Assembly: GCF_900104485.1 (NCBI RefSeq) | Contig: NZ_FMXQ01000007.1 | Span: 62,001 to 126,000 of the forward strand | Origin: Bauldia litoralis | GTDB lineage: Bacteria > Pseudomonadota > Alphaproteobacteria > Rhizobiales > Kaistiaceae | Direction of reading: 5' to 3' | Length of the DNA: 64,000 nucleotides | In this document: positions 33,113 through 42,570 of the stretch, in pieces | Layout: the number at the start of each line of letters is the position of its first letter | Position numbering within the stretch: position 1 is the first letter of the stretch | The notes under the pieces: model-generated | Database searches by the model: none | Told to the model about the DNA's origin: nothing | Seen by the model: the letters and a program-made list of their open reading frames with translations, nothing else | Program-made: the position numbers and the translations under genes

Positions 33113-33922
33113 ATGCCGAGCCAGGACACGACGATCGAGGTCGCCGGGCGGCGCCTTTCCTATCTCGCCGCCGGGGATGACGGGCCGCCGGTCCTGCTCC
33201 TCCACGGCTTTGGCGCCGACAGGCTGACCTGGCTGCTTACCCAGCGCGACGTGGCGGCCTATGCCTCCACCATCGCCATCGACCTGCCGGGCCACGGCCT
33301 GTCGGACCGGGAAGTCGGCGCGGGCGACATCGCCTCCTTCACCGACCTGGTCGCAGGCTTCCAGAAGGCCCGAGGCACTGGGCCGGTGCATGTCATCGGC
33401 CATTCGCTCGGCGGCGCCATCGCCATCGACCTCGCCCATCGCCACCCGGAACTGGTCTCCTCGCTCTTCCTGCTCGCCCCGGCCGGTGTCGGCAACGGGG
33501 TCGACGAGACCTTTCTCACCGCCCTGACCGGCATGGAGACGCTCGACCAGGCAAGCTCCGTGCTCGAGCGGCTGGTGGCGCGGCGGCGGCTGATCAGCCC
33601 GCAGATGACGGCCCGGGCGCTGGCCCAGATCTCCGAGCCGGGCGTTCGCGAAGCGCTCAACAAGGTCGCCGGCAACCTGCGCGGCGCCCATCTCGACCTC
33701 GCCGACGCCGTTTCCGGTGTTGCCGGGCGCGGGATTCCGGTCACGGTGGTCTGGGGCGCGGGCGATACAGTCAATCCGCTGACAGAGGACAGCGCGAAAG
33801 CGCTCGGCGCCATCCTCCATGTCGTCGAGGATGCCGGCCACCTGCCGCATATCGAGAGCCATGCCAAGGTCAACGCCCTGATCCGCGCCTTCCTGACCGG
33901 TGGGGACGGGGCCGGGGCGTGA
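33113..33922 (+). CDS. Alpha/beta hydrolase, AcoC-C-terminal type
   Basis: A 269-residue alpha/beta hydrolase. Oxyanion region PPVLLLHGFGADRLTW, DLPGHGLSD, nucleophile elbow HVIGHSLGGAIAIDLAHRHP with Ser near 102, acid in VVWGAGDTVNP, and His in VEDAGHLPHIE. Acetoin dehydrogenase E2 (AcoC) proteins are a lipoyl domain followed by precisely this type of hydrolase domain. Here the two parts are separate neighbouring genes (13 bases apart), so this protein is probably the acyl-handling partner of the lipoyl domain. Overlaps the next start as GTGA. Confidence 0.9.
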   Translation: MPSQDTTIEVAGRRLSYLAAGDDGPPVLLLHGFGADRLTWLLTQRDVAAYASTIAIDLPGHGLSDREVGAGDIASFTDLVAGFQKARGTGPVHVIGHSLGGAIAIDLAHRHPELVSSLFLLAPAGVGNGVDETFLTALTGMETLDQASSVLERLVARRRLISPQMTARALAQISEPGVREALNKVAGNLRGAHLDLADAVSGVAGRGIPVTVVWGAGDTVNPLTEDSAKALGAILHVVEDAGHLPHIESHAKVNALIRAFLTGGDGAGA

Positions 33923-34896
33923 CCAGGCTTCGCCGCGCGGCCGGCACCGAGCAGCGGCGCGACGACGCCTCGCTGCGGCTTCGGGCGGCGTGGCTCTATT
34001 TCAGCCACGGCCTGACCCAGAAGGATATTTCCGACCGGCTCGGCGTCAGCCGCGGCACGGTGATCCGCATGCTGGCCGAGGCGCGCGAGCGCGGCGAGGT
34101 GCAGATCTGGATCGGCGAGGGCGACAGCGAATGCGTCGACCTGGCATTGCGCCTCGAGGATGCCTTCGGCCTCGACGAGGCGATCGTCACCCCCGGCATC
34201 GACGACGACAGCGCCCCGAAATCGGTCGGCTCGGCGCTCGGCCGCTTCCTGTCGGAAGTGGTCAGCGACGGACAGACCATCGGCCTCGGCTGGGGCCGGA
34301 CGCTGATGGCCTCGCTCGGCAGCCTGCGCGCCGTGCGGCGGCAGGGCGTCAAGGTGGTGTCGCTGGTCGGCGGCGTCGTCGAGGCGCGCGAGAGTTCGCC
34401 GCTTGAATATTCATGGCGGGTGGCCAGCCAGTTCGGGGCGGAATGCTACCTGTTCATCGCGCCTGCCTTTGTCGACTCGCCGACCACGAAGAAACGGCTG
34501 ATCGAGGATTGTGGGCTCGACGCCCTCTATCGGCTGGGCCAGTCGCTGGATATCGCGGTCGTCGGCGTCGGCGGCGTTGGCGTCGGCCAGCAGTCGCAGG
34601 CGGCGAGCATGATCAGCACCGCGGAGCGCGACGAACTGCTTGCGCTCGGCGCGGTCGCCGACGTGCTGTGCAGTTTCATCGACGCCGACGGCAAGACCGT
34701 GCCGCATTCGCTCAATCGGCGGGTGATGAGCATCCCGCTTGACGATGTCGCCAAGGCAGGCCACGTCGTCGTTGCCGGCGGCGGCGCGGCGCGGGCGACG
34801 GCGATCCGCGCCGCGATCCGCCGCGTCGGCTGCAATACGCTGGTGACCGACGAGGGCGCGGCGCGGGCACTACTGGAGGGGGCAGGGGGCGAATGA
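33919..34896 (+). CDS. SorC-family sugar-binding transcriptional regulator
   Basis: A 325-residue regulator. N-terminal helix-turn-helix at about 20-60 (AAWLYFSHGLTQKDISDRLG, VSRGTVIRMLAEARERGEVQ), then a SorC/DeoR-type sugar-phosphate-binding domain (GLGWGRTLMASLGSLRAV, VVSLVGGV, VVGVGGVG, LVTDEGAARALLEG). It starts GTG overlapping the hydrolase stop and overlaps the kinase start as ATGA, so it is encoded inside the operon it most likely controls. The effector is probably a phosphorylated sugar or polyol made by the adjacent kinase. Confidence 0.93.
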   Translation: MTRLRRAAGTEQRRDDASLRLRAAWLYFSHGLTQKDISDRLGVSRGTVIRMLAEARERGEVQIWIGEGDSECVDLALRLEDAFGLDEAIVTPGIDDDSAPKSVGSALGRFLSEVVSDGQTIGLGWGRTLMASLGSLRAVRRQGVKVVSLVGGVVEARESSPLEYSWRVASQFGAECYLFIAPAFVDSPTTKKRLIEDCGLDALYRLGQSLDIAVVGVGGVGVGQQSQAASMISTAERDELLALGAVADVLCSFIDADGKTVPHSLNRRVMSIPLDDVAKAGHVVVAGGGAARATAIRAAIRRVGCNTLVTDEGAARALLEGAGGE

Positions 34897-36383
34897 CGAC
34901 CTATCTCGGCATCGATGTCGGCACGACGGCGGTCAAGACCATCGTCATCGACGAGGACCAGACGCTGCTTGCCAGCGCTTCGGTTCCCCATCCGATCCTC
35001 AGCCCGGTGCCGGGCGCGCGCGAGCAGGAGCCAGACGCCTGGCTCGCCGCCGTCGAACAGTCGCTCGCCGAAATCCGTCAGGCGGCGCCCGACGCCTATG
35101 CAGGAATCGCCGCGATCGGACTGTCCGGCCAGATGCATTCGCTTGTGACGCTGGGCGCCGACCACCGGCCGCTGCGCAACGCCATCCTGTGGAATGACGG
35201 GCGCGGCGCGGCCGAATGCGCCGAACTCACCGCCGCGGTGCCGGATATCGCCGAGATTACCGGCGTCATCGCCATGCCGGGCTTGAGCGCCGGCAAGGTG
35301 CTGTGGCTGAAGAATCACGAGCCCGAGGTCTTTGCCAGGATCGCCGCGGTGATGCTGGCCAAGGACTATGTCCGGCTGTGGCTGACCGGCGAGGTCGTCA
35401 CTGACATGTCGGACGCCGCCGGCACCCAGATGTTCGACGAGCGCGAGCGGCGCTGGTCGGATCGGGTCGTCGCGGCGGTCGGGCTGCGGATGGACCAGTT
35501 GCCGCGCCTCGTCGAGGGCACTGAGGTCTCGGGCCGGCTTGGCGCGCCGATCGCCGACAAACTCGGTCTGAAGGCCGGCATTCCGGTCGCCGGTGGCGGT
35601 GGCGACGGTGGCACCGGCGCGGCCGGCATTGGCTGCGTCGAACCGGGGTCGGGCTTTCTGTCGCTCGGAACCGCCGGCGTCTATGTCGCCGCGCAGGACC
35701 GCTACGCCCCGAAGTCGGAGACCCTGGTCCACGACTTCGCCCATTGCATCCCCGGCCGCTGGTTCCAGATGGGCGCGCTGCTCAATGGCGCGAGTCCTCT
35801 CGCCTGGACGATGAAGGTGCTCGGCGAGACCGACACGGATGCGGCGCTGAAGGCGGTCGCAGCGGACTACGCCGCGCCGTCGCCGGTGATCTTCCTGCCT
35901 TACCTGACCGGTGAGCGGACGCCGCATAACGATCCCGATGCGCGCGGCGCCTTCTTCGGGCTGGATCAGGCCACGACCCGGACCCAGATGGTCCAGGCGG
36001 TGCTGGAGGGCGTCGCCTATTCGCTGCGCGATGCGCAGGACTGTCTCGATGCCGCCGGTGCGGTGGTCGAGCGGCCGGGCTTCCTCGGCGGCGGCTCGAA
36101 GAGCCGGCTGTGGGCGCGGATCATCGCCACGGTGCTCGGCCGGCCGCTGGTCCGCTATCGCGGTGCCGACCTTGGGCCGGCGCTGGGCGCGGCGCGGATG
36201 GCGATCATCGCCGCGACCGGCGCCTCGGTGACGGCGGTCTGCACCGCGCCGGAGGAGGAAGAGACGATCATGCCGGACGCGGCGCTGGTCGACGCCTATG
36301 CCGACAGGCAGGCGGTGTTCCGGGCTCTCTACAAGGCGGAGCGCGGCGTTCGCGAGGCGCGGGCGAGCAGCGGCGCCGCCTGA
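34893..36383 (+). CDS. xylB: FGGY carbohydrate kinase, xylulokinase type
   Basis: A 496-residue FGGY kinase. It starts with the phosphate-binding TTYLGIDVGTTAVKTIVIDE and has the FGGY signature half GLSGQMHSLVTLG with ILWNDGR typical of xylulokinase, catalytic Asp in VAGGGGDGGTGAAGIG, ATP region GSGFLSLGTAGVYV, and the second signature GFLGGGSKSRLWARIIATVL. Xylulose is the best guess; other ketoses or deoxyketoses are possible and would fit the E1 enzyme in the same operon. Last gene of the five-gene unit; 3 bases separate it from the convergent SRPBCC gene. Confidence 0.9.
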   Translation: MTTYLGIDVGTTAVKTIVIDEDQTLLASASVPHPILSPVPGAREQEPDAWLAAVEQSLAEIRQAAPDAYAGIAAIGLSGQMHSLVTLGADHRPLRNAILWNDGRGAAECAELTAAVPDIAEITGVIAMPGLSAGKVLWLKNHEPEVFARIAAVMLAKDYVRLWLTGEVVTDMSDAAGTQMFDERERRWSDRVVAAVGLRMDQLPRLVEGTEVSGRLGAPIADKLGLKAGIPVAGGGGDGGTGAAGIGCVEPGSGFLSLGTAGVYVAAQDRYAPKSETLVHDFAHCIPGRWFQMGALLNGASPLAWTMKVLGETDTDAALKAVAADYAAPSPVIFLPYLTGERTPHNDPDARGAFFGLDQATTRTQMVQAVLEGVAYSLRDAQDCLDAAGAVVERPGFLGGGSKSRLWARIIATVLGRPLVRYRGADLGPALGAARMAIIAATGASVTAVCTAPEEEETIMPDAALVDAYADRQAVFRALYKAERGVREARASSGAA

Positions 36384-36386
36384 GGC

Positions 36387-36905
36387 TCAGCCCTCGACGG
36401 CCTTGGCGTAGAGGTCGATCAGGTAGGGCCAGCCCTTCTTGGCGGCCATGTCCTCCCTGTACTTCTCCCAACCCTCGCCGTGGCGGAAGAAATCGCGATG
36501 GACGAGCAGGACGTTGGTCTTGCCGTTTTCGCCGGGGTTGAAGCGGACATCGACGCGGCTGGCCATGGCCTCGCTGGCTTCCGGCGTGCGGTCGGCCGAG
36601 ATCTGCCAGGCAAGCACGATATGGTTGGGCCGGTCGAAGGCCAGCACCGATCCCCAGACCTTGCGGTCGCCGTCGGCGCTTTCCTCGTAGCAGACGCCGT
36701 TCATCTTCGGCTCGATGCCGATGGTCTTGAGGCTGTCCTTGCCCCAGGTGTAGTCGCGGGGCCACCACGAGGCGAATTCGTCGACGAAGACCGCGAAGGC
36801 GCGGTCGACCGGCGCGTTGACCGGCATGGTCAGGTGGAGGAGTTCCTTGGTGCCGCCGACTTCGACGCCGCCGGCATCCTTTTTCCCGAAGAGCCTGAAG
36901 ATCAT
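36387..36905 (-). CDS. SRPBCC / AHSA1-like protein
   Basis: A 172-residue START-like protein. Core: ELLHLTMPVNAPVDRAFAVFV, FASWWPRDYTWG, VLAFDRPNHIVLAWQISADR, VDVRFNPGENGKTNVLLVHR and a C-terminal helix REDMAAKKGWPYLIDLYAKA. The W-W-P box is typical of the AHSA1 subgroup. An N-terminal basic head (MIFRLFGKKDAGG) precedes the fold. The ATG at 36905 has AAGGGA upstream; the longer frame to 37091 lies in dnaB. Ligand unknown. Confidence 0.88.
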   Translation of the reverse strand: MIFRLFGKKDAGGVEVGGTKELLHLTMPVNAPVDRAFAVFVDEFASWWPRDYTWGKDSLKTIGIEPKMNGVCYEESADGDRKVWGSVLAFDRPNHIVLAWQISADRTPEASEAMASRVDVRFNPGENGKTNVLLVHRDFFRHGEGWEKYREDMAAKKGWPYLIDLYAKAVEG

Positions 36906-36928
36906 CGTATCCCTTGCGTCGTTTTCGA

Positions 36929-38419
36929 TCAGGAACCGAAGGGCGCCGGCAGGTGATCCTCGCGCGCCAGGTTCGAGAAGCGGGTGAGCTGATCCTCGAA
37001 GAGTAGCCGGACGGTGCCGGTAGGACCATGCCTTTGCTTGCCGATCAGGACTTCGGCGATTCCGTGGACCTGGGACATCTCGTCCTGCCACTGCTCGTAT
37101 TCGACGGTGCCGGGCTTCGGCTCCTTGTTCTTCAGGTAATATTCCTCGCGATAGACGAAGAGCACGACGTCGGCGTCCTGCTCGATCGAGCCCGATTCAC
37201 GAAGGTCGGAGAGCTGCGGCCGCTTGTCGTCGCGATTCTCGACCTGACGCGAAAGCTGCGAGAGGGCGACCACCGGGACATTGAGCTCCTTGGCCAGCGA
37301 CTTGAGCTGGGTGGTGATCTCGGTGACTTCCTGGACGCGGCTTTCCGAATTGCGCTTCGACGAGCCCTGGAGGAGCTGGATGTAGTCGACCACCAGCAGG
37401 TCGAGGCCGCGCTGGCGCTTCAGCCGACGCGCCCGGGCGGCGAGCTGGCCGATGGCGAGGCCACCGGTCTGGTCGACATAGAGCGGCATGCGGTTCATCT
37501 CGCGCGCCGCTGCGACGACATGGGAAAACTGCTCCTCGGTGATGCGGCCACGGCGGATATCGGAGGAGGGCACGCCCGACTGCTCGGCGATGATACGCGT
37601 GGCGAGCTGCTCGGACGACATTTCCAGCGAGAAGAAGCCGACAATGCCGCCATCGACCGTCTTGGTGGTGCCGTCGGCCTGGGTCTCGCCCTTCCACGCC
37701 TTGGCGACGTTGAAGGCGATGTTGGTGGCGAGCGACGTCTTGCCCATGCCGGGACGGCCGGCAAGGATGATGACGTCCGAGGGCTGCAATCCGCCCATCA
37801 GCCGGTCGAGATCGTCGAGCCCGGTGGCAAGGCCCGACAGGTGGCCGTCGCGCTGATAGGCGGCGCTGGCCATGTCGATCGCGGTGAGCAGGGCGGTCTC
37901 GAAGGCGTGGAAACCGGTATCGGACTTGCCGAATTCGGCGAGCTCGTAGAGCCGCTTCTCGGTATCCTCGATCTGGTCGCGCGGCGACTTGTCGACCGGC
38001 GCGTCATAGGCGACGTTGACCATTTCCTCGCCGACCCCGATCAGCGCGCGGCGGATCGCCAGGTCGTAGATCGAACGGCCGTAATCCTCGGCGTTGAGGA
38101 TCGTCGTCGCTTCCGCCGCCAGCCGCGCCACATACTGGGCAAGGTTGATGTCGCCGATGGCGAGGTCGGCCGGCAGGAAGGTCTTGATGGTGACCGGGCT
38201 GGCGACCTTGTTGGCGCGGATCAGTTCGCCCGCCACCTGGTAGATGCTGCGGTGGACCGGCTCGAAGAAATGCTCAGGCAGCAGGAAGTCGGAGACGCGG
38301 TAAAAGGCGTCGTTATTGACCAGGATGGCGCCGAGCAACGCCTGCTCGGCATCGACGTTCTGGGGCGCGGCGCGGTAGGTCTCCGTCCTGTCCGGTATCG
38401 TACGTGCGGCAAGCGCCAT
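36929..38419 (-). CDS. dnaB: Replicative DNA helicase
   Basis: The 496-residue hexameric helicase at the replication fork. N-terminal DnaG-interacting domain (APQNVDAEQALLGAILVNND), then the RecA-like motor with Walker A LAGRPGMGKTSLATNIAFN, Walker B LLVVDYIQLLQG, KELNVPVVALSQLSRQVE, and arginine-finger region IGKQRHGPTGTVRLLFE. Normal length, no intein. Clustered with ribosomal protein genes and alr/radA as in many Alphaproteobacteria. Its 320-base upstream region holds two short hairpins. Confidence 0.98.
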   Translation of the reverse strand: MALAARTIPDRTETYRAAPQNVDAEQALLGAILVNNDAFYRVSDFLLPEHFFEPVHRSIYQVAGELIRANKVASPVTIKTFLPADLAIGDINLAQYVARLAAEATTILNAEDYGRSIYDLAIRRALIGVGEEMVNVAYDAPVDKSPRDQIEDTEKRLYELAEFGKSDTGFHAFETALLTAIDMASAAYQRDGHLSGLATGLDDLDRLMGGLQPSDVIILAGRPGMGKTSLATNIAFNVAKAWKGETQADGTTKTVDGGIVGFFSLEMSSEQLATRIIAEQSGVPSSDIRRGRITEEQFSHVVAAAREMNRMPLYVDQTGGLAIGQLAARARRLKRQRGLDLLVVDYIQLLQGSSKRNSESRVQEVTEITTQLKSLAKELNVPVVALSQLSRQVENRDDKRPQLSDLRESGSIEQDADVVLFVYREEYYLKNKEPKPGTVEYEQWQDEMSQVHGIAEVLIGKQRHGPTGTVRLLFEDQLTRFSNLAREDHLPAPFGS

Positions 38420-38714
38420 TCTCGTTCAGTCCCTGTTTCCTGCCGAGCCGTCTCGGGACGACAGCGCAACGCCGACGCTTGCGCGCGACGCTTTCCGCTG
38501 AACAACCGGAGACACGAATCCGGCCAAAGCCGGAAAGACGAGAGTACGTGAGTCGCACTCCCCTTAACGCTTTCTTAAGCGCCGACGCCAGCCCTTGAAA
38601 GGACGGTTTGGCTTCGACGGCAACAGCGCACGGGATTCACGGTCGTCCACAAAACAAGAATCTAAAAACAGCTTGGCGCTTGCCGACTCGGACGACGTGG
38701 GGTGCGATTCGAAA
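38420..38714. other. Intergenic region between dnaB and cfa
   Basis: This gene-free stretch serves as the dnaB upstream region (minus strand) and the cfa downstream region. It holds two small hairpins: TCCGGC/GCCGGA (38519-38534, loop CAAA) and CGCTT/AAGCG near 38567. The second half is A-rich in patches (caaaacaag, taaaaacag). I see no coding frame with a credible start, no tRNA and no clear promoter. Confidence 0.5.
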
Positions 38715-38733
38715 CGGGTGCCAACCGCACCCG
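38715..38733 (-). terminator. cfa terminator
   Basis: CGGGTG (38715-38720) and CACCCG (38728-38733) with a 7-base loop, 7 bases after the cfa stop; on the minus strand the stem is followed by TTTCG, a short T tract. Confidence 0.55.
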
Positions 38734-38740
38734 AGAGGCC

Positions 38741-40003
38741 TCACTCGCCGGCGAGTTTCAGGGCGCCACGCGCCACCGCCCGTTCGTCCTCGGCCCGCAA
38801 CCTCTCCTCCGCCTCGAACATGTAGTTGCGGGTGAGCGGCAGGACATTCTGGTCGCGAGTGATCTGGATCTGGAAATTCATCAGGTCCCAGTAGCGGAAC
38901 GACGTCTCCGACCCGGCGAGGTAATATTCCCACATCCGGCAGAAGCGCTCGTCGTAGATCTTCTTGGCTTCCTCGCGATGGGCCATGAAGCGCTCCCGCC
39001 ACACCCGCAGGGTCTTGGCGTAGTGGAGGCGCAGCACCTCGACATCGGTGATCTTGAGGTCGGCGAGTTCGATCGCCGGCACGGTTTCGGAGATCGCCGG
39101 GATATAGCCGCCGGGGAAGATGTATTTCTGGATCCAGGAATTGGTGTCGCCCGGCCCCTCGAAGCGGCCGATCGAATGGAGCAGCATGACGCCGTCCGGC
39201 TTCATCAGGTCGCGGCAGGTGTTGAAATATTCGCGGAAGTGACCGACGCCGACATGCTCGAACATGCCGACCGAGACGATCCGGTCGAAAGGGCCTTCGA
39301 GCGTCCGGTAATCCTGGAGCAGGAAGCGGACGCGGTCGGAGAGGCCGCGTTCCTTGGCCCGGCGGTTCGAGGTCTCGAACTGCTCCTCCGACAGCGTCAC
39401 GCCGGTGACCTCGACGCCGCAGCGCTCGGCGAGATAGAGACCGAGCCCGCCCCAGCCGGAACCGATGTCGAGGACCTTCTGGCCCGGCTGCAGCGCCAGC
39501 TTGGACGCCAGGTGACGCTTCTTGGCGAGCTGGGCGACTTCGAGGTTGGTCTCGCCCTCCTCGAAATAGGCGCAGGAATACTGCAGGTCCTTGTCGAGGA
39601 AGAGCGAATAGAGCCGGCCGTCGAGGTCATAGTGGTGCGCAACGTTGCGCCGTGCCCGCCGCTGGTTGTTGGCCTGGCGGAGGCGGCGCGTCGCGTAGCG
39701 GACCTTGGCGCCATATTCCATCAGCTTGGTCGGGTAAGTGTCCTTCAGGTTGCTGAAAACCAGCTCGAGGAAGTCGTAGACCGAGCCTCTGTCGAAGACG
39801 AAGCCGCCATTCATGAACTCTTCCCCGAACTTGAGGCCGGGGTAGATCATGACGTTGCGTTCGGCGCTCTTGCGGGTGAAGCGCAGGCGAATGAGGTCGC
39901 CGGTTCCGTCGCCGTAAGTCCGCGTGTTTCCGGCCGAGTCGACGACTTCAAGCGAGCCCGTCTGGACCAGCCGCCGCACCACGGTGTCAAGCATCCTGTT
40001 CAT
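38741..40003 (-). CDS. cfa: Cyclopropane-fatty-acyl-phospholipid synthase
   Basis: A 420-residue SAM-dependent enzyme that adds a methylene bridge to unsaturated acyl chains in membrane phospholipids. N-terminal lipid-binding domain (RRLVQTGSLEVVDSAGNTRT), then the methyltransferase core: HHYDLDGRLYSLFLD, YSCAYFEEGETNL, motif I VLDIGSGWGGLGLYLAE, IVSVGMFEHVGVGHF, and HSIGRFEGPGDTNSWI. The C-terminal EYYLAGSETSFRYWDLMNFQ is conserved in the family. Alphaproteobacteria often carry several cfa-like genes; this one is stand-alone. Confidence 0.95.
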   Translation of the reverse strand: MNRMLDTVVRRLVQTGSLEVVDSAGNTRTYGDGTGDLIRLRFTRKSAERNVMIYPGLKFGEEFMNGGFVFDRGSVYDFLELVFSNLKDTYPTKLMEYGAKVRYATRRLRQANNQRRARRNVAHHYDLDGRLYSLFLDKDLQYSCAYFEEGETNLEVAQLAKKRHLASKLALQPGQKVLDIGSGWGGLGLYLAERCGVEVTGVTLSEEQFETSNRRAKERGLSDRVRFLLQDYRTLEGPFDRIVSVGMFEHVGVGHFREYFNTCRDLMKPDGVMLLHSIGRFEGPGDTNSWIQKYIFPGGYIPAISETVPAIELADLKITDVEVLRLHYAKTLRVWRERFMAHREEAKKIYDERFCRMWEYYLAGSETSFRYWDLMNFQIQITRDQNVLPLTRNYMFEAEERLRAEDERAVARGALKLAGE

Positions 40004-40158
40004 CGCTGCGCATCCTGCCCTTTGGCGTCAGGAAGATTAGCGGCTCGGCCCCCCGAGAACGCCCCCCTAAATCTAATACCGGATCGGCATCCGGCTCAAC
40101 AGGCAGGCCGCACCGACATGGCGCGACCCGCCTGAAACCATGTTCTACCGCCGCTCCC

Positions 40159-40782
40159 CTACGCGGTCGTTTCTTCCTCGTCCGCGCCGGCTTCCGGGGC
40201 AGACTCGCCATCCTCTGCCAGCGAATCATCGCTCTCGGCGGCGGCCTCGACCTCGGTCTCGGTTTCCTCGACCTCGTCCTCGTCGTCATATCCGGGGCGG
40301 GTGACGTCTTCGCCGCGGGCTTGGCGCTCGGCCTCGTCCGCGCTGCGGGCGACGTTGATGACGATCTCGCTGTCGACCTCGGGGTGAAGCGAGATCAACA
40401 CCTTGTGAAGACCGATGGTCTTGATCGGGTGTTCGAGAGCGACCTGGTTGCGGCCGACGCTGAAGCCGCCCTTCTCGACGATCTCGACGAGATCGCGGGC
40501 CGTGACCGAACCGTAGAGCTGGCCCGTCTCGCCGGCCTGGCGGACGACGATGAACGACTCGCCATTCAGCTTCTCGGCGACCGTCTCGGCCTCCTTCTTG
40601 CGCTCGAGGTTGCGGGCTTCGAGCTGGGCGCGCTGCTCTTCGAAGCGCTTGCCGTTTTCCTTGGTGGCGCGCAGCGCCTTGCCCTGCGGCAGCAGGAAGT
40701 TGCGGGCAAAGCCGTCACGGACCCGGACAATTTCGCCCATCTGTCCAAGCTTCGCGATGCGTTCGAGCAGGATGACTTGCAT
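40159..40782 (-). CDS. rplI: 50S ribosomal protein L9
   Basis: A 207-residue L9, with the canonical start [19 protein letters not shown] and [17 protein letters not shown], linker helix and C-terminal domain ([38 protein letters not shown]). It is extended beyond the usual about 150 residues by roughly 55 mostly acidic residues ([20 protein letters not shown]), a common alphaproteobacterial feature. The ATG at 40782 is the family start; the longer frame to 40917 lies in the DUF2232 gene. Last gene of the rpsF-rpsR-DUF2232-rplI operon. Confidence 0.97.
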   Translation of the reverse strand: MQVILLERIAKLGQMGEIVRVRDGFARNFLLPQGKALRATKENGKRFEEQRAQLEARNLERKKEAETVAEKLNGESFIVVRQAGETGQLYGSVTARDLVEIVEKGGFSVGRNQVALEHPIKTIGLHKVLISLHPEVDSEIVINVARSADEAERQARGEDVTRPGYDDEDEVEETETEVEAAAESDDSLAEDGESAPEAGADEEETTA

Positions 40783-40801
40783 GAGATTACTCCTTCTTGA
40801 G

Positions 40802-41752
40802 TCACTGGTTCGGTGGAGCGCCGCCAAGCCGGCGGTCGCGCATGTGGATGAAGGTTTCGACGATCCCGAGGATCGCCAGCAACAGGATCGGGAAACCGAA
40901 CATGATGAGGACGACATAGACCGTCACCAGGATCGGGATCCGCATGGCATTGGCGAAGGTGGTGGCGTGGAGGACGGCAAGGCCGACCAGCGCCAGTGCC
41001 GCAGCGAGTGCGCCGACAAAGGTGCCGGCCACCTGGCCGATGGCGCCGGGCGCCAGGATGGCGACGACGATTGCCGCCGCCAGGACGATGACGGCCTCTC
41101 GCGGCAGCGCCGCGGTCCAGACCGCCGGACGCGGGCGCTTGAGGCGGCCCGAGGCTTCGGTGACCCGGCTGGCGAGCCACATGTTGAAGACGAGGATGAT
41201 GACGAGGATCGCCGAGACGGTGAAGGGCATCGCCGCGACGTTGAAGCGGACGAAGGGCTCGATATCGGCGACCGTCGGAGGCGCGGCGACCTCCGGCGAT
41301 TGCGCCATCCAGCCGGCAAGCGCGTCGATCATCTCGTCGGTGATCGCCGCCGGGTCGTATCCGACCACGAAGCCGACGATGATGATGCCGATGGCTGCCG
41401 CCAGGGCGCCCTGGAACAGGATACGGCCGATCGGATACCACTCGACATCGGCGCTGTCGGGGTCGTCCTGTCGGGAAAGGCTGGCCAGCCGCGTCATCCA
41501 GAAGATCGGACCGGCGAAGAGCGCCAGATAGATGATCGCGGCGGAACCGGAAAGCGCGATCGTCAGGATCGCCGCGGCGACGAGGGCCGCTGTCAGGGCC
41601 GAAGTCGCGCCCCAGCCGAGCCCGGCGAGGGCGATCGGCAGGCCGCACAATGTGAAGAGGGGAAAGGCGAGGGTCGTGCCGCCGATCGGCGACAGGAAGA
41701 GCAGGGCTCCGGCGACGCCCGCGGCAATACCGACCAGAATGATCTGGGTCAT
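40802..41752 (-). CDS. DUF2232 multi-pass membrane protein
   Basis: A 316-residue membrane protein with about eight hydrophobic helices, from [20 protein letters not shown] to [20 protein letters not shown], and a short polar C-terminus. Position between rpsR and rplI and the helix pattern match the DUF2232 (YybS-like) proteins found at this spot in Hyphomicrobiales. Function unknown; suggestions of a substrate-binding S component are unproven. Probably transcribed with the ribosomal genes. Confidence 0.88.
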   Translation of the reverse strand: MTQIILVGIAAGVAGALLFLSPIGGTTLAFPLFTLCGLPIALAGLGWGATSALTAALVAAAILTIALSGSAAIIYLALFAGPIFWMTRLASLSRQDDPDSADVEWYPIGRILFQGALAAAIGIIIVGFVVGYDPAAITDEMIDALAGWMAQSPEVAAPPTVADIEPFVRFNVAAMPFTVSAILVIILVFNMWLASRVTEASGRLKRPRPAVWTAALPREAVIVLAAAIVVAILAPGAIGQVAGTFVGALAAALALVGLAVLHATTFANAMRIPILVTVYVVLIMFGFPILLLAILGIVETFIHMRDRRLGGAPPNQ

Positions 41753-41846
41753 GAGGTTCGCTGTCCCGCTCGTTCGAAGCGGTTAGGGGCAGGTCGCGGA
41801 CCTTGTCCGCGCCTACCCCAACCCGGTTAATCGCAAGCCTTGCGGC

Positions 41847-42095
41847 TTACTTGATCACGTAGGGCAGAAGCCCGAGGAAACGCGCCCGCTTGATGGCGCG
41901 CGCCAGTTCCCGCTGCTTGATCGCCGAGACGGCGGTGATCCGCGACGGGACGATCTTGCCGCGCTCCGAAATGTAGCGCTGCAGGAGGCGCGAGTCCTTG
42001 TAGTCGATCTTCGGCGCATTCTCGCCGGAGAAGGGGCAGGTCTTGCGGCGACGGAAGAAGGGGCGCCGGGTCGGAAGCTGATTGATGTCGACCAT
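41847..42095 (-). CDS. rpsR: 30S ribosomal protein S18
   Basis: An 82-residue S18 with the full family pattern: [40 protein letters not shown] and [31 protein letters not shown] at the end. It binds S6 and 16S rRNA in the platform of the small subunit. The start codon shares one base with the rpsF stop (TAATG), so S6 and S18 are co-translated, in line with their function as a heterodimer. Confidence 0.98.
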   Translation of the reverse strand: MVDINQLPTRRPFFRRRKTCPFSGENAPKIDYKDSRLLQRYISERGKIVPSRITAVSAIKQRELARAIKRARFLGLLPYVIK

Positions 42096-42529
42096 TATTC
42101 GGAGTCCTTCCTGTCGCCGTCCGAATCGTCACGACGCGGCCGGTCGCGATCACCGCCGGGGCCACGCTCGCGATCGCCGAAGCGGCCGCGCGGGCGATCG
42201 TCGCGATCGCGCTTCTGCATCATCACCGAGGGACCTTCCTCGAGTTCCTCGACCTTGATGGTCATCGAACGCAGGACGTCCTCGTGGATCCGCTGCTGGC
42301 GCTCCATCTCGGCGACCGCCGCCGGCGGTGCGTCGACATTCATCAGCGTGAAATGCGCCTTGCGGTTCTTGCGGATGCGGTAGGTGAGGGACTTGAGGCC
42401 CCAAGCCTCTACCTTCGGAACCTGGCCGCCACCTTGCTCGATGACGGTCTTGAACTGCTCGACCAAGGTCTCGACCTGCTGGGCCGAAACGTCCTGGCGA
42501 GCAAGAAAAATGTGCTCGTATAGCGGCAT
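42095..42529 (-). CDS. rpsF: 30S ribosomal protein S6
   Basis: A 144-residue S6: [60 protein letters not shown] and [21 protein letters not shown] charged Arg/Asp/Gly tail (about 40 residues: [20 protein letters not shown]) extends the core, typical of the group. First gene of the operon; the ATG at 42529 has AAAGG upstream, and the longer frame to 42616 is discarded. The leader contains a hairpin that may mediate autoregulation by S6-S18. Confidence 0.97.
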   Translation of the reverse strand: MPLYEHIFLARQDVSAQQVETLVEQFKTVIEQGGGQVPKVEAWGLKSLTYRIRKNRKAHFTLMNVDAPPAAVAEMERQQRIHEDVLRSMTIKVEELEEGPSVMMQKRDRDDRPRGRFGDRERGPGGDRDRPRRDDSDGDRKDSE

Positions 42530-42570
42530 ATTCGCCTTTCCTTGTGTTACGCCGGCGCCAAGCCTCGCGA

